This document shows, one piece after another, positions 33,513 to 45,000 of a DNA stretch of 64,000 bases. The stretch is from contig OZ024783.1 in the NCBI GenBank assembly GCA_964017065.1, forward strand, positions 6,552,093 through 6,616,092. The letters are read 5' to 3'. The DNA comes from Haliclona indistincta (lineage: Eukaryota > Porifera > Demospongiae > Haplosclerida > Chalinidae). The notes under the pieces were generated by a model that had not been told where the DNA came from, did no database searches, and worked only from the letters and a program-made list of their open reading frames with translations. The translations under genes were made by a program, and so were the position numbers. How positions within the stretch are numbered: position 1 is the first letter of the stretch; each line of letters begins with the position of its first letter.

Positions 33513-33714
33513 GCAATTTTGTAGGCATTTGACTCACAGGTCTTGACTTGTTTGTAGATACCATATACCCAAGTTCCGTTGCCACTTTCTCTATTTCTTT
33601 CGTGACATAATCATTCAGTGACAGTTCTTTTAGCGGAACCAAACTGACATCAGAGTGCATAAATTCTTCAACACGTTGTAATATTGCACTTGCATCAACA
33701 GATGAGTGAGACAT
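33466..33714 (-). CDS. Unknown K-P-D-L-F-I exon
   Basis: From MSHSSVDASAILQRVEEF the frame runs through SLNDYVTKEIEKVATELGYM to SSKPDLFIFHPK and a GTGCAAGGTAAG donor region. A helical segment followed by K-P-D-L-F-I is reminiscent of restriction-like (PD-(D/E)XK) nuclease cores, with the catalytic D in the P-D motif and E-x-K expected in a later exon. The exon at 34532 (VENTIETG, then KSQLGQLLTYMVG) would fit that role but lies on the wrong side for the same gene. Function is not established. Confidence 0.4.
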
Positions 33715-33729
33715 TTTTGCCGGATTTCC

Positions 33730-33951
33730 GAAGATAGCGAACTGGTTTATGAAGAGCTTCAACGCATTATCCAGTATTGTCTTTCGCAGATTCGTGACTT
33801 TCAGCGTTTTCCCATGCTCCGAGATCGCATGGATCAGGCTGTTACCTCTCTATTACGACAGCACCTACCCATCACTAATACGATGGTTGAGAATCTAATT
33901 TTTATAGAGCTGGCCTACATCAACACCAATCATCCTAAGTATCAAGGATGA
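33730..33951 (+). pseudogene. Dynamin-family middle-domain exon fragment (DNM1L-like)
   Basis: The plus-strand frame reads ELVYEELQRIIQYCLSQIRD, FQRFPMLRDR, then LPITNTMVENLIFIELAYIN and TNHPKYQG before a stop. This follows the stalk region of dynamin-related GTPases (LVYEE-x-QR, RFP-x-L, MV-x-NL-x-x-IELAYINT) and most resembles DRP1. The stop comes exactly where the family continues into a variable region. No GTPase exon is seen nearby. It is either a single exon of a gene whose rest lies elsewhere or a retro-fragment. It overlaps the minus-strand exon at 33466-33714 only upstream of its start. Confidence 0.65.
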
Positions 33952-34293
33952 TAAGTGAGTATTAAGTATTTACTAACAAAGGTTAGCTTACTCCCATCAA
34001 TTATTCTATAATCATTAACAGGAGTGCCGCTATCAATGAAGAAAGTTGGGATATGATTAATGCTCCATTCGATGCGTCCGATTTCCGTGGTAGAGGTCTG
34101 AACAAAACTTTGAACGATAACTATCATAGAAAATAATTCAGATGATACGGTTACACATTATACTAATTATAGTCATTTCACGACCTGAATTGGATTGAGC
34201 TTATATAGCTGTTATGAAAGATGAGTTGGGTACTGAGAAATTGAAGATTCCTGTAAACTGTGTCCTTGAGCTAGTATAGGTGTAAACGTAGCC

Positions 34294-34735
34294 TTAGTGC
34301 GGTAAAACCAGTATTTCCACTAGCGACAGTTCCATGTGTCGATCCGGGACATCAGTGTCGAGGAGATAATCCAATCTTTTATATTCGACAGATGATAATG
34401 GATGTTTAAGAATTTCAAAGCCTGCAGAATTTACTTTCCTGGCCAATATAACCACAGAAAAACCAGAGTGGAAGAACTTCAAATGAAAGCATGGGTGATT
34501 CATACTTCTACTCTTTAATAGGCACAGTCAATTATGCACTCCTGATGTTACACCTGATGCATACCTTACTGCCCTCCATGAATATTCCCAGTAATGGGTG
34601 AAATGGGCCTCCTTTAGTACATAACTGAACCGAATGTCCTACCATGTAGGTCAAAAGCTGGCCTAGTTGACTTTTGCCCAGCCCAGTTTCGATGGTGTTT
34701 TCCACCTTTTTCCCATCTTTCCATCCCTTTTTCAT
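34294..34735 (-). CDS. Two exons of an unknown protein
   Basis: Exon readings at 34532-34735 (VENTIETGLGKSQLGQLLTY, then MVGHSVQLCTKGGPFHPLLG) and 34294-34503 (FSVVILARKVNSAGFEILKH, then PLSSVEYKRLDYLLD) are consistent with neighbouring pieces of one globular domain. E-x-x-x-x-x-K with a following Q-L-L-x-x-M helix is the layout seen after the catalytic lysine in some PD-(D/E)XK-like proteins. The G-L-G-K-S could also be taken for a P-loop, but the spacing is wrong. Both exons follow the minus-strand direction of the receptor cluster. Confidence 0.35.
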
Positions 34736-35178
34736 CTAGAACAGAAACAAATGTTTGTCATTTTGCATTAAAAATAGTTTGGTATGTACAATTTACGAGT
34801 GCAGCGCATGACTCGAATGTAGTTCGATACAATGGAAATCGATCATACCATGTTTTAGAAGTGTTAGTGGTTAGTCCAGATATCATGCGATTAGCTCCGC
34901 ACCCTGAACTAAAGGGTTGCCGAAAGGTGCTGTGACCTGAACTCCAACCACCATTATTGCTGATAACATTGCTGCTCTGCCGAGAGCAACAGAACTTCCA
35001 TCTTAAGAATGCAAAACAAAGATCAATAATTAAAGTATACTTCTGTACTTACCTCGCTATGAAGACATTATCATCAGACACTTGTTGGGAGAACTATTTG
35101 GAGAGAAGCCAGAAACAATGATGATCTACTACAACACAATGAGTACCATGTGTGGAGGTCATTAGCTCACTATCACTA

Positions 35179-35433
35179 CTACACCTTCCTCGCTATAAGG
35201 GTATTATTCTGGACCATGTTGATGAAGGAATTATTCGGGCAGATAATTGAGTGATTCCCATTAATGAACTCGTAACAAACGGTGAAGTTCCCGGCAGCAA
35301 TTTCAGACCTCCTAAACATAAAATCTACGTGCAAACAAAGACTTGAAATTCGAAAACAAGCAGTGACCGAGTACATAATATTAAGATGCTCATTGATTTT
35401 TAATGTAGTTCGGTGCAATGCAAATAAGACCAT
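35179..35433 (-). CDS. Extracellular exon, third paralogue
   Basis: The conserved part (35210-35310) reads EIAAGNFTVCYEFINGNHSI, then ICPNNSFINMVQNNTLIAR, after a TTTATGTTTAG acceptor. It is the intact relative of 27103 and 17063, with N-x-S/T sites. The upstream part of the frame is intron sequence shared with 17250-17330 and 28350-28430. Confidence 0.5.
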   Translation of the reverse strand: MVLFALHRTTLKINEHLNIMYSVTACFRISSLCLHVDFMFRRSEIAAGNFTVCYEFINGNHSIICPNNSFINMVQNNTLIARKV

Positions 35434-35559
35434 ATTCGGTCATGCCATGTTCTAGAAGTGTTGATGGTCAGCTAGTCCGGACACAACGCGATTAGCTCTG
35501 CACCCTAATTCAAAGGGTCGCCGAAAAGCTGGTAACTCTATATCAGAACAAAGAACTAA

Positions 35560-36150
35560 TAACCGGAGGCTTCTCCATTTACTTCAATTACTTTAAGTAT
35601 TACTTTCTGCACATGTCCTATGTTTTTCCTACAGACATCTGGAGTCAGGCTTTTCCATAATGCCATCAATTAGTGTCTACATATTCCTCGGCTTGTACTC
35701 GTGTTTTAGAAAGTACTTTAGACTAGCCCACTAAGGTTCAAATCTGGACTTTCAGCTGGCGTCTTGAACCAGTTGACTCCCATCTCTTCTAAGAACTGCT
35801 TGGTTTATTTGCTGCACTGTTTCGGATCGTTATCCTGCTGGAAATGATGCCCTGCTGGAAACACGTCTTCAAAGAAAGGAAGCAGGCCTTGCTCTAAGAT
35901 AGAACAGTATCGTGTGGAATCCATATTACCCGTGAATATGACTACGAGTGTAGCTCCACGACTAGAAATTCCAGCCTAGATATGCACTTTTATGGAGTTC
36001 TTGGTACTCACCTATCCATGACACTACCTCACTAAACAAAGTAAAGGGTTAGTATATCTTGATTGTGTACATGAGTCTTGACTTTCGGTGACATATCCAA
36101 CAGTTAAAAGTCTGGAAATCCTACGAATGGGTAGCAATGAACCGGGTCTT
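35560..36150 (-). mobile_element. Tc1/mariner-type transposase remnant
   Basis: On the minus strand, with several stops and frame changes, the sequence keeps FQQDNDPKQCSK, EMGVNWFKTPAESPDLN and the GNMDSTRYCSIL region further upstream. Q-D-N-D-P-K-H and P-A-x-S-P-D-L-N-x-I-E are hallmarks of Tc1 transposases, carrying the second and third residues of the DDE/D triad. The final acidic residue after S-P-D-L-N is not recoverable, and the protein is dead. No inverted termini were identified. Confidence 0.8.
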
Positions 36151-36459
36151 GAAGTCTTGTGACACAAACTGTACCTTCGAAAATGACTTTACAGTGGCTG
36201 TGTCTCTATATTATTTACTCTTGGTATTATGCAAACTTGAAAAATCCACGAAAGAGTAACTCAACTTCCTCTCAACATACACTTGTCCACTTCATTAATT
36301 TTCTCTTGGTTTGTAAGCAGACTACACAAGTGTTGAGACCTCCATACATGTAGTTCCCTTGGTGCATCTCACGTAATCAGTGATCAAAATCCTCTCAAAC
36401 AACTATTGCTGGTCAACATTCGGTATGTGTCTCCTACAAGATGAGAATGGAGAAGCAGT

Positions 36460-37290
36460 TCCTTTAGTGGAGAACCATATCCAACCATGCAGTGCTAAAA
36501 AGGAAAGTGGGCAAATAATGGGAAACATTGAATCTACTACATGTAGGAGTGGCTTTATTCTCACAATGGAATATGGTCAAGCACTTAACGTGTTAATACA
36601 TCTGTGACGAAATCTTTTAGAGAAACGGTCTCATCCTACCTAGTTGGTTGTCAAAGTGATCATGATTGGAGCAGGAGTCATCAATTGCCTGCGTGCTGAG
36701 CTATAGTTTACTACTTGGTACACAAGTTAGTAGAATAGCTTCACTACTGGTCGTGTGCATTTTTACCTTTCAAACGCTGATACATGTAACTCAAAAAATT
36801 TTGCGTTTAATAAATATTGGCGTTCCTCTTTGTTACAAAAATTGGAGTATTAACAAAAAACTATAGTTCACGTATGAGAAAATTCGAAATTTATCGCCTA
36901 AATAATTTTCAAAATAGTCACTACACAGTGTGCGGTTTTTTGAGAAAAGGGGTCACTTCACTCCTGCAATTTTTGATCGCACGCCTGTTTTCAAATAGCT
37001 GCTACTGAGTCAAAAATTACTGAAATTCAATGAATTTTTTGTGTATAATATTTGATCGTTCTGCTTGCTGTAAGTCAAATTTTAGAGCCATGGTACTAAA
37101 TTTGGATGATTGGCAGCAATTTGAAAACATGCGTGCGTTCGAAAATTGCAGTAGAGAACAAAAGTCTCCATTTGTATGACAATAATACTACAAATGTTCG
37201 TACTTTTTAGATTGTCGTCTACTGTATTTTGTATAATGTGTTGTATTTTGTGATTGTTGTATTTATTATGAAATTTATTGTTCTTATTGT
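36460..37290. other. No gene seen
   Basis: AT-rich sequence between the Tc1 remnant and the first recognisable ACTR10 exon. N-terminal ACTR10 exons were sought here and not found. Confidence 0.5.
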
Positions 37291-37302
37291 TCTCTCTTTC
37301 AG

Positions 37303-40300
37303 TTAGAACTTGTTTTGTGCGTTCAAAGGACAGTGATAGAGAAGCACCTAATGTGACCTACCCTCTCGGCTCAAAGCATCAACTGTGTGTGGATGGATAC
37401 ATACGGTAAACATGATTCATGACGTGACTAGTTTTACTGTGGAGCTGTACTGGTTGAAATTTTTTGAATTACAGAATAGCAGTCCTGCAGTATCATAGGT
37501 CAGCTAGTCTGTCTGTGTGCAGTACAGGGCAATGCAGTGTAATTTGTTGTTGTTTACTAACGATTCCTGAGTGATAGCTATATAGCTGTATGACAACAAG
37601 GTGACATGGTCTCATACTGAGCAGAATCTAGTCATGTTAGCTGGTGTACTGGGGAGCGATTTCAGCTCATTGGCTGTTACTCTTTGTCGAATAAAGCATT
37701 GTCACTCGTAGAACAGCAACATAACGCAATTGTTTTGTTATCTTTTATTGTAGTTTTTTGTTGCTTTGTGACATGACCTGTACTAGTCCAAAATGTCATA
37801 ACCAGCATAGCTCTGTCCAAGTGCTTGCTAGTCGCCACACACAGTCATGATCATTCAGACTAACTTGTGTAATGTGCTGATGCTGTGTTGCTGTTGTTGT
37901 GCAGTACTCGTGCTGCTGACTGCTTGTTTGAGAGCTGGTCTGTGGACGCTACTCTACCAGCCACAATACTGGACTCACTACTAGAGGTACAGTGAATATC
38001 CACCACACAGTGCATTCACAGTAGCTGTGTATGTGACCAAGAGTTCATTACCTAAGAGTATGCAACTGCCCCCTAATACGGCTTTGGACATTTTTTCATC
38101 ACAAGTTTATACAGCAGAAAGCATTAGGAAAGTAATAATGATAATCATCACTGTGTATAGGTAAACTTGTGAGGTAGAAAATGTCCAACGCCGTCCTAGG
38201 GGGTATATTGACGATTGCATACTCTTAGGTAATGAACTCTTGGCGTGACTGTGTATAATGAACGAGTTCAAGTGGGATCATGGGTTTCTTTTGAATTTAG
38301 CCAGCAGGGCTAATTGTTGTAACTAGCCCAAAGCACTTTCTAGTAGCCCAATTAAAAATTAATTAAGCTAATTTATGCTTTCGTGAACTTGATTCTTATA
38401 CTCAGATTCTGCAGTAAGCTTACTAGTTTCTCTAGCCAGCCAGGCTACCAACCTGTAAGTTTTACTGCTAGTGCTAATGCTAGTGCTAGGTTGGGCTACC
38501 AACCTGTATATTTTACTAGCCCAAGCTAAATTTTACCAGCTTCGTGCTAGTGCTAAGTTGAAGCCCTGGGTGGGATGTTAGTGGGTAATTTTCGTGAATT
38601 GAGCACTCTTGCTTTTTCGCGAGTTTTATTTTCACAAACAGTCCCTGACATACAAATCATTTTGTCAAGATTCACGAGTTGTATTTTCGCGGCTCAAGCA
38701 AAGCTGCCCAAATTTTACCCTGAGAAAATTACCCGCTATATGGTATGTTTAGAATAAAATGAGATTCCTGTATAGATACATAACAGTTTAAGATTTAAAA
38801 CATCACAGTTGTACTTTTTTTGAGGAATTATTATCCTTGGAATTAGTTACATGTGTCTTTGATGAGCAGTCATTTTAATCTGGCATGGCTATCGTGTGAA
38901 ACCATTGATTTTTCTGCTCTACTTACATTGTTTTATCTATTGTCACTAACCTGTTAGTTACTCTGTGTTGCTTGTCTATAGTGCTCACTGGATTGTAGGA
39001 GACAGCTCAGTGAGAATATTGTACTGATTGGTGGAACAGCTTCTCTTGTTGGACTAAGGTTAGATAATGCTGCTACATGTATTAACCCTTTGGTTACTGC
39101 TGCTACACATGTTAACCCTTTAGTTACTACATCCCTTTAGTTACTGCTGCTACACATATTAACCCTTTAGTTACTGCTGCTACACATCCCTTTAGTTACT
39201 GCTGCTACACGTATTAACCCTTTAGTTATTGCTGCTACACGTATTAACCCTTTAGTTACTGCTGCTACACGTATTAACCCTTTAGTTACTGCTGCTACAC
39301 ATATTAACCCTTTAATTACTGCTGCTGCTGCTACACATATTAACCCTTTAGATACTGCTGCTACACATATTAACCCTTTAGTTACTGCTGCTACATTTAT
39401 TAACCCTTAAATTACTGCTGCTACACATATTAAACCAAGTGTAGCATTACATTTGATTAGCTGTACAGTGGAACCTCTCTATAACGGACAAGTGACTTTT
39501 TTGTCCTTTGCATGGAGGTTCAATCTGTATTTTTATGTAAATCAGCAAATTATGGAGGTGTCTGCTATTGGGAGAGAGGTTCAACTGTATGCTGAGTGTA
39601 AAATTGTGTGGAAGTGTAAAATTTATGGGTGGAACCCCTCTAATCCAGATACCCTTGGGACTCGCAATAGTGTCCTGATGTCAGGCAGGGGTCGTTGTAT
39701 GTGCAAGTATTGATTTAAGACCATATTATGCAGTGCATTGGATATCCTTACTTCAGAGGTGTCCACAGTGAGGGGTTACACTGTATTGAGAACTGTTTGT
39801 ATTGCATGTGGGTTAGATTCTTAGTCGACATTGTGCTTTGATTACTGCTGTTCCACTGTATCTCAGTTGGAGACTAAAGCTGGAAATGACTGCTCTGATC
39901 GAGACAAGGAGCAACAGATATGGATCTCTTGCTGCTCTAGACTTCAAATTCCATTCTCCTCCAGCTCATCCTAACAGCGCAGCTTGGCTGGGAGGTAAGT
40001 GACATGCAGCACTACTCTGCTAAAATCATGCTTAGTCAAGAGATCGATTCGCGACTCCAAATACTACACTACATCCGGGTTTGATTTTGAGGACGAAAGA
40101 GTGCTCCTTAGTGTGTAACACAAGGCAACTGGGTTTTTATTTTGTGTGAATCCCGTCAGCGAAGAATTGACCATAGCAACTGTTACGGTACAAAAGCTAT
40201 TTTCGATGCAACTTTGCAGCAGTTGTCTACAGCACATGAATACAACCTATCAAATCACTGGATTCTTACATAAACCAGTACTACCTCAGTGGCGTAGCCA

Positions 40301-40961
40301 GGAAATAGAAAGTGGGGTTTCCTAATCGCGCGCGAAGCGCCCGAAAAATTTTGCTAATTTATATTCATGAGCTTCATAGATTACACGTGATCGTATGATA
40401 TGTACACGTATAAAATTATACTTGCTGCACACTTGGCTAGCTGTTCTGGCTGTGATCGCTTCATGGCTTAGCCTAATAGCTCATATAAACCAGCTGCTTC
40501 AGATAAGGGCACGTGGTCTAGCTAGCTAATTTACTATGAATACTCATGAATACTAATTAAGTGGGGCTACAAGGGGGGTTTCCGGAAACCCTGGAAACCT
40601 ATCGTGCATACGCGCCTGCTACCTGTTGTGGTATAGATCCACTCCCAATACATGTACTCTTAGAACAATGTGTAAATGAAGGCTTGAATTCACCAATTGA
40701 ACGTAACCTATTCATTCTGCAGGCTCTTTGTTGGGCGCTTGTGAAACACCAGTTCTTGAGCGATCAGTATCGCGTGATGAGTTCAGGGAGACTCGTTCTC
40801 TGCCGGACTGGCTGTCATGTGACCCGAAGCAGCAGGAGAACCTGAAGGATGTGGTGGTTGGAAAGCTCCTCTCGTCATCTAGTTCACACAGCAGTAGAAA
40901 ACTTCCCTCGCATTCAGCACTTTTTAAAGACACATCCGGATCAAAATTAGACAATTTATGA
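37303..40961 (+). CDS. ACTR10: Actin-related protein 10 (ACTR10/Arp11-type), last five exons
   Basis: Five exons with GT/AG borders join in frame: 37303-37405, 37905-37986, 38982-39058, 39867-39994 and 40723-40961. They encode RTCFVRSKDSD, a YPLG segment ending GYIR, ATILDSLLECSLDCRRQLSE, NIVLIGGTASLVGLR, FKFHSPPAHPNSAAWLGG and SLPDWLSCDP. These follow animal ACTR10 in order: the ARTCFV element, TLILDSL, C-P-x-D-x-R-x-x-L-x-E-N, VIGGTSMLPG, H-x-P-P-x-x-x-x-x-x-A-W-L-G-G, and I-P-D-W. ACTR10 caps the pointed end of the dynactin filament in the cytoplasm. About 209 codons are seen, roughly the C-terminal half. Earlier exons are not in this window, or are too diverged to see. The C-terminal Ser-rich tail is longer than I would expect. 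Confidence 0.85.
38037..38243. mobile_element. Hairpin MITE in ACTR10 intron
   Basis: CCAAGAGTTCATTACCTAAG at the left end is repeated in inverse at the right end. Similarity continues inwards for about 80 bp, so the 207-bp element can fold into one hairpin. GTGA flanks both sides, with one extra base on the right, as a possible target duplication. Confidence 0.75.
38584..38741. mobile_element. Small MITE-like element
   Basis: The termini GGTAATTTTC and GAAAATTACC are inverted, with interior stretches TTTTCGCGAGTTTTATTTTC and TTCACGAGTTGTATTTTCGC in direct similarity. It lies in the same ACTR10 intron. Confidence 0.45.
39064..39436. repeat. Minisatellite, about 30-bp unit
   Basis: A TACTGCTGCTACACATATTA-ACCCTTTAGT unit is repeated about a dozen times with shortened variants, inside the ACTR10 intron between 39058 and 39867. 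Confidence 0.9.
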
Positions 40962-41314
40962 CTTCACATAACTGTTTTTAGATTCTATAACATGGTCTCG
41001 TCAGCTGTATGTATCTGAATCAAAATTTGGAATAGTACCTATTGTGCATTTCAATTATTGTCTGTTTTATGTTCATAAAGAAGAAGTAGAGAGCTCAGAA
41101 GAAGATATGACTGTTATTATTTCAACAAATACCAGTGCTGAACAGTCAGTCTGTAAACTTTTGTTACGAAACGGACGAACGAAAACGGAAGAGCGAAAAA
41201 AGGGCCTGGCATCCATTGCAAGGGCAGAGGAGGTTGGCCACGCGTCATCGATCATCATTTCTACGTATGCAATGCGTAGGCCGAGTTCATGTGACCGCAC
41301 AGGCCGGACGTAAT

Positions 41315-42020
41315 AGACCTTTTCGTTTAAGACGCAGAAGAATGCAATTATCAATAATTAATTTTTACGTCACATCCGTAGTAAAGCTGAAGCTGCTTTT
41401 ACATTGCGATCAATGGAGAATAAGCTAGTTTTGAACTGCGCGGGCTTTGTAGCGCAACCGAATATTCCAGAATAAGAGCAGCAGAAGAGAACTTTCGTCT
41501 TGACTTCCTAGTGTCTGCTAGTTTTTGTTTAGTTGCTCTGCTTACTGCGTGTGCTGACTTCCAGCGGTCTATAGTAGCACATCTCAGGGAACTAATGGCA
41601 GCTACCAGTGCAGACAACACCGTTGTACTTACAGAAGACGATGTTCCTGGACCAATCCTACATCCACCATACGACAAACACCCTACAACACAGCTTCGTC
41701 GGTGCTAGCTAGTAGCTAGGTAATATGTAGCGTCGAGGCTTGGTCATATGTTGCCTGGCCTCAGAGTCAGAACTCGGCCCACACTGTAAGTAGAACGACG
41801 GAACAAATGCAAGCGTATACAGGAAAGATGAAAGTTTTATTCTATTGCTCTTATTTAGGAATATTCGGCGGCTTTGCAAAACCCGCGCAGTTTGAAAGTA
41901 GTTCATTTCTCTATTGACGTAATGTAAAATCACTGCAAACGAAGGCCCAGCCTTACTACGGATGTAAATTTCAATTAATTATGACGCGCTAACATTCCAT
42001 CGCCTTAAACGAAAAGGTCT
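41315..42020. mobile_element. Foldback MITE abutting the transposon
   Basis: The left end AGACCTTTTCGTTTAAG is matched in inverse at the right end, and long imperfect arms continue inwards. TCCGTAGTAAAG pairs with CCTTACTACGGA, and GCGCGGGCTTTGTAGCG with the region near 41870. TAA lies at or within one base of both ends, which would fit PIF/Harbinger. There is no coding sequence. The right end touches the TTAA of the next element. Confidence 0.7.
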
Positions 42021-42023
42021 TAA

Positions 42024-45000
42024 GGTGACGGGGTACAGTTGTGCCCACGCAATTGTAATGATGTATGAATATAATTAACAACTACACGGGGAAGGCTTCT
42101 GTGTAAACAGGATATAACAGCCCTGACAAGACATGTAGGTTCTCCGTTAGAAATCTCTCGGGATTCAACAACTCATCAGCTGGATATATAATCCAAGGAG
42201 GCACAATATTGTAAGTGTAATTTAGATAGAGCAAGAGAATAGTTAGTATAGATAAGAGTACAGTATTATAGGAAAATGGGAGTATGAGAATGAAGGGATA
42301 TATTGCTTGAATATGAAAGTATCTAAGCTTCATCAGTGGCCAATTCTGGTTCTCTTATTCCTCCTTTGTTGTATCTTGGGCATGCCAACTCTGGCAAGAG
42401 TGCATTGAAGTAGAAGTTCTTCAATTTTGGCAGTTGCTTGTTCCACCAGTCCTGATCTCTGAATATTCGCTCCACATGGAGTTCCTTATTAGTTCGCACT
42501 ACAAAGTCACACCATTCTAGATTACAGCAGAACATTTGGCATTGCACTTGGTAGAAGTAGTCGTGTCTTTTTTTCAGCCTGTATATACATGTTTCTCTTC
42601 CTTTCTCCTCAGTGACTTGCCTTTCCAAACAGAATGATTTGACTTGGTCACAGGCCTCAGCCAAGGAGAGATCTCTTGCTGCATATGGATTTTTGTACTC
42701 AGCTATGCCCAGAGATTGTGATGCACTAGGATCGTGAACTTTGTCGTCCGGACTAGCTGCTAGCCATGGGTTATCAGTACTGACAACAAGACCAGTTCGG
42801 ATTACTTGCAAGCCTGCGTGACCATTCTGAAGCTGGTAAGCTACATACTGGTGCCTGGCTATGTCTTCTGTGCTCTTTCCATAATGTGTTGCCCGATTTC
42901 CTCTAAACCTACTGTACACGATCTCCTCTACCTTCTTGCTTCTCTTTGTTGTTTTTCTCATCTTTAGTATGCTGCCTACGCGTGATGCTGTACAACGTTT
43001 TGCTCTCTCTTTCATCCATGTTTCACTTTCACTTTGATCTTTAGTCTCTTGCTCAATGGCTTCGATCTGCTCCTTCGTCACTGCAATCTGTGTTGTGTAG
43101 AAATTTCTTTTCAGGTCTTCAAGTTGCTCTGGAGAAACATCATCAGTAATGTCTGCAGGCTGTATAGCATTGCCTTGTCGGCTGTATGCTTTTTGAGCAG
43201 CTACTGAATCGTCATTTTTAGAGTATTTACTCTTTCGTCGACTTTCTTTGGCCGTTTCTGTGGCCTTGCGTTTTCGTGTCTTTTCAACTTTCTTAGCTGA
43301 AGATTCAGCTGTGTCAATGAAAACTGGATTAGGTGGAGAGCTGGTCATTTTTTCCCAGGTAGGTGGTCCCCAGCTCTTTCCTAGGTTGTGCTGCAGCCCA
43401 GCACCATAGCATCGGTGCTCCCATGAACCACTTTGGGATCGGTTTATCACCTTTCCCCCGTCATATTTTGATCGTACTTGCATCCATCCCTCGACGAGGT
43501 TCGTTGTGAAATTTCCAATTAGTTGCTTTGCTTTTGCGACAAGCCGGCTAACGATAACCTGAATGTCATGCATCAAAGCTGGGTCAATTTCAGTGGAAAC
43601 GGTTCCACCATGTCGTGCCTCGGCTTCTGTGGCTGGATCGTCAGCTAGTGTTTCTTCCCATAATCTTTCCTGATTCAGGATGGCGTCTGCAGACACTACA
43701 ATAAAATTAAAAATGAGAAATTAATGTACGATTGCTTGTCTATCCTAATATTATTGGTATGTGTTTTCCTTAGGTAAACTTACATGCAAGTTCATCGTTG
43801 TCATCCATGAAAAGATCAGTTTCCGTGTCATCTGTTGCTGCATCATCAGTAGAAGACGAATCTAAAGAATCCACTCTCTCCTTTGCCGACAAACAAAAGT
43901 CGGCACTGCACTGTTCGTGTTGGCCAAAGCAGTGGTAGGGACCATTCTGAAGATCACGCTCAAGAAGTTTGATAGCCTTTCCTTTGTCTGGTTCTTTGCT
44001 GCGCATTTTAATTGCGCAGCGAGCAGCACTTGTCAGTCGGCAACGCATTCTTTTGGTTAGCCCCCCTCTACCTTTGTATGAAGGCTTTTCCATGACTAGC
44101 TTCTCCAGTGCAGATCTATAACACTTGCAGCAGTGATTTGCGCACTCGATCTTCTCAATATAGCGACCCCATTCTGGCACGCTGTCGATTAGTGTCGGGT
44201 ACACCGAGCTGTCACCATCACCTACAAACCTCTTGTATCTAACTCCATGCACCTTCTCTGCCTGCTTGAAGCCTTCCAAGATTATGTCTGGCTCCATCTC
44301 CGAAGAAGACCTTTCCCAGTTCTTGTAGCATGTATGCTGCTCTTGAGACAATCCCTGTCTGCAACCGGTACAATACTTATTTCTCACTCCGATGTAGAGA
44401 AGCTTGCCTGTTACTTGCCCGGCGATGATACCAACACCTGACTTGGCGTTGTAGGAGTGGCGATGAGACCGTTTGCTCCACCCAGCATCGACAACAACAG
44501 TGATTGCTGGCACTCCTTCGTGATAGTCCCCTCTCTCCTCAGCCAAACGCTTTTCCTCCTTGCCAGCATCAATCATTATCTGCTCAAGCTCTTGTTGCCA
44601 CCACTCACCAATATCTCTCTCGCTACTCGTAAACGACTTGGGACTCATGACAGGAACACCAAGTACACCCATTGTCTCCTCAAGTTTTGTGTGCCCCCCA
44701 CCAGTAGTCATCTGGCCCCAGACAGCTGCAAGATTGCACTGCCAACGCTGGTAACCTCGAGGCCCTTTCACCTTTTGAGAACTGGTCAAATTTATTGTGC
44801 TGTTACACTTTGAACACCGAGTAGAAATGATGGAGGCAAGACCATGTCGTTTTTCACCTGAAATTATAATATTGCCTCCACAATTAGCAGAATGAATTGT
44901 CAAACTATTGACATAGCCCTGCAGTTGTTCCAAGTTGATTATTCTTGAACCTCCCAATCCTGCTGTCAACTCCTCTGTTTGAACACTCTTCTCACGACTC

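Noticed and set aside
34560..34600. Walker A motif in GLGKSQLG
   Set aside because: The glycine needed four residues before G-K is missing, and no Walker B follows in the same exon.
40290..40640. Complete DNA element starting TGGCGTAGCCAGG
   Set aside because: The left end looks like a transposon terminus, but no matching inverted right end was found.
44247..44813. Plus-strand ORFs inside the transposon
   Set aside because: Antisense shadows of the conserved transposase reading.
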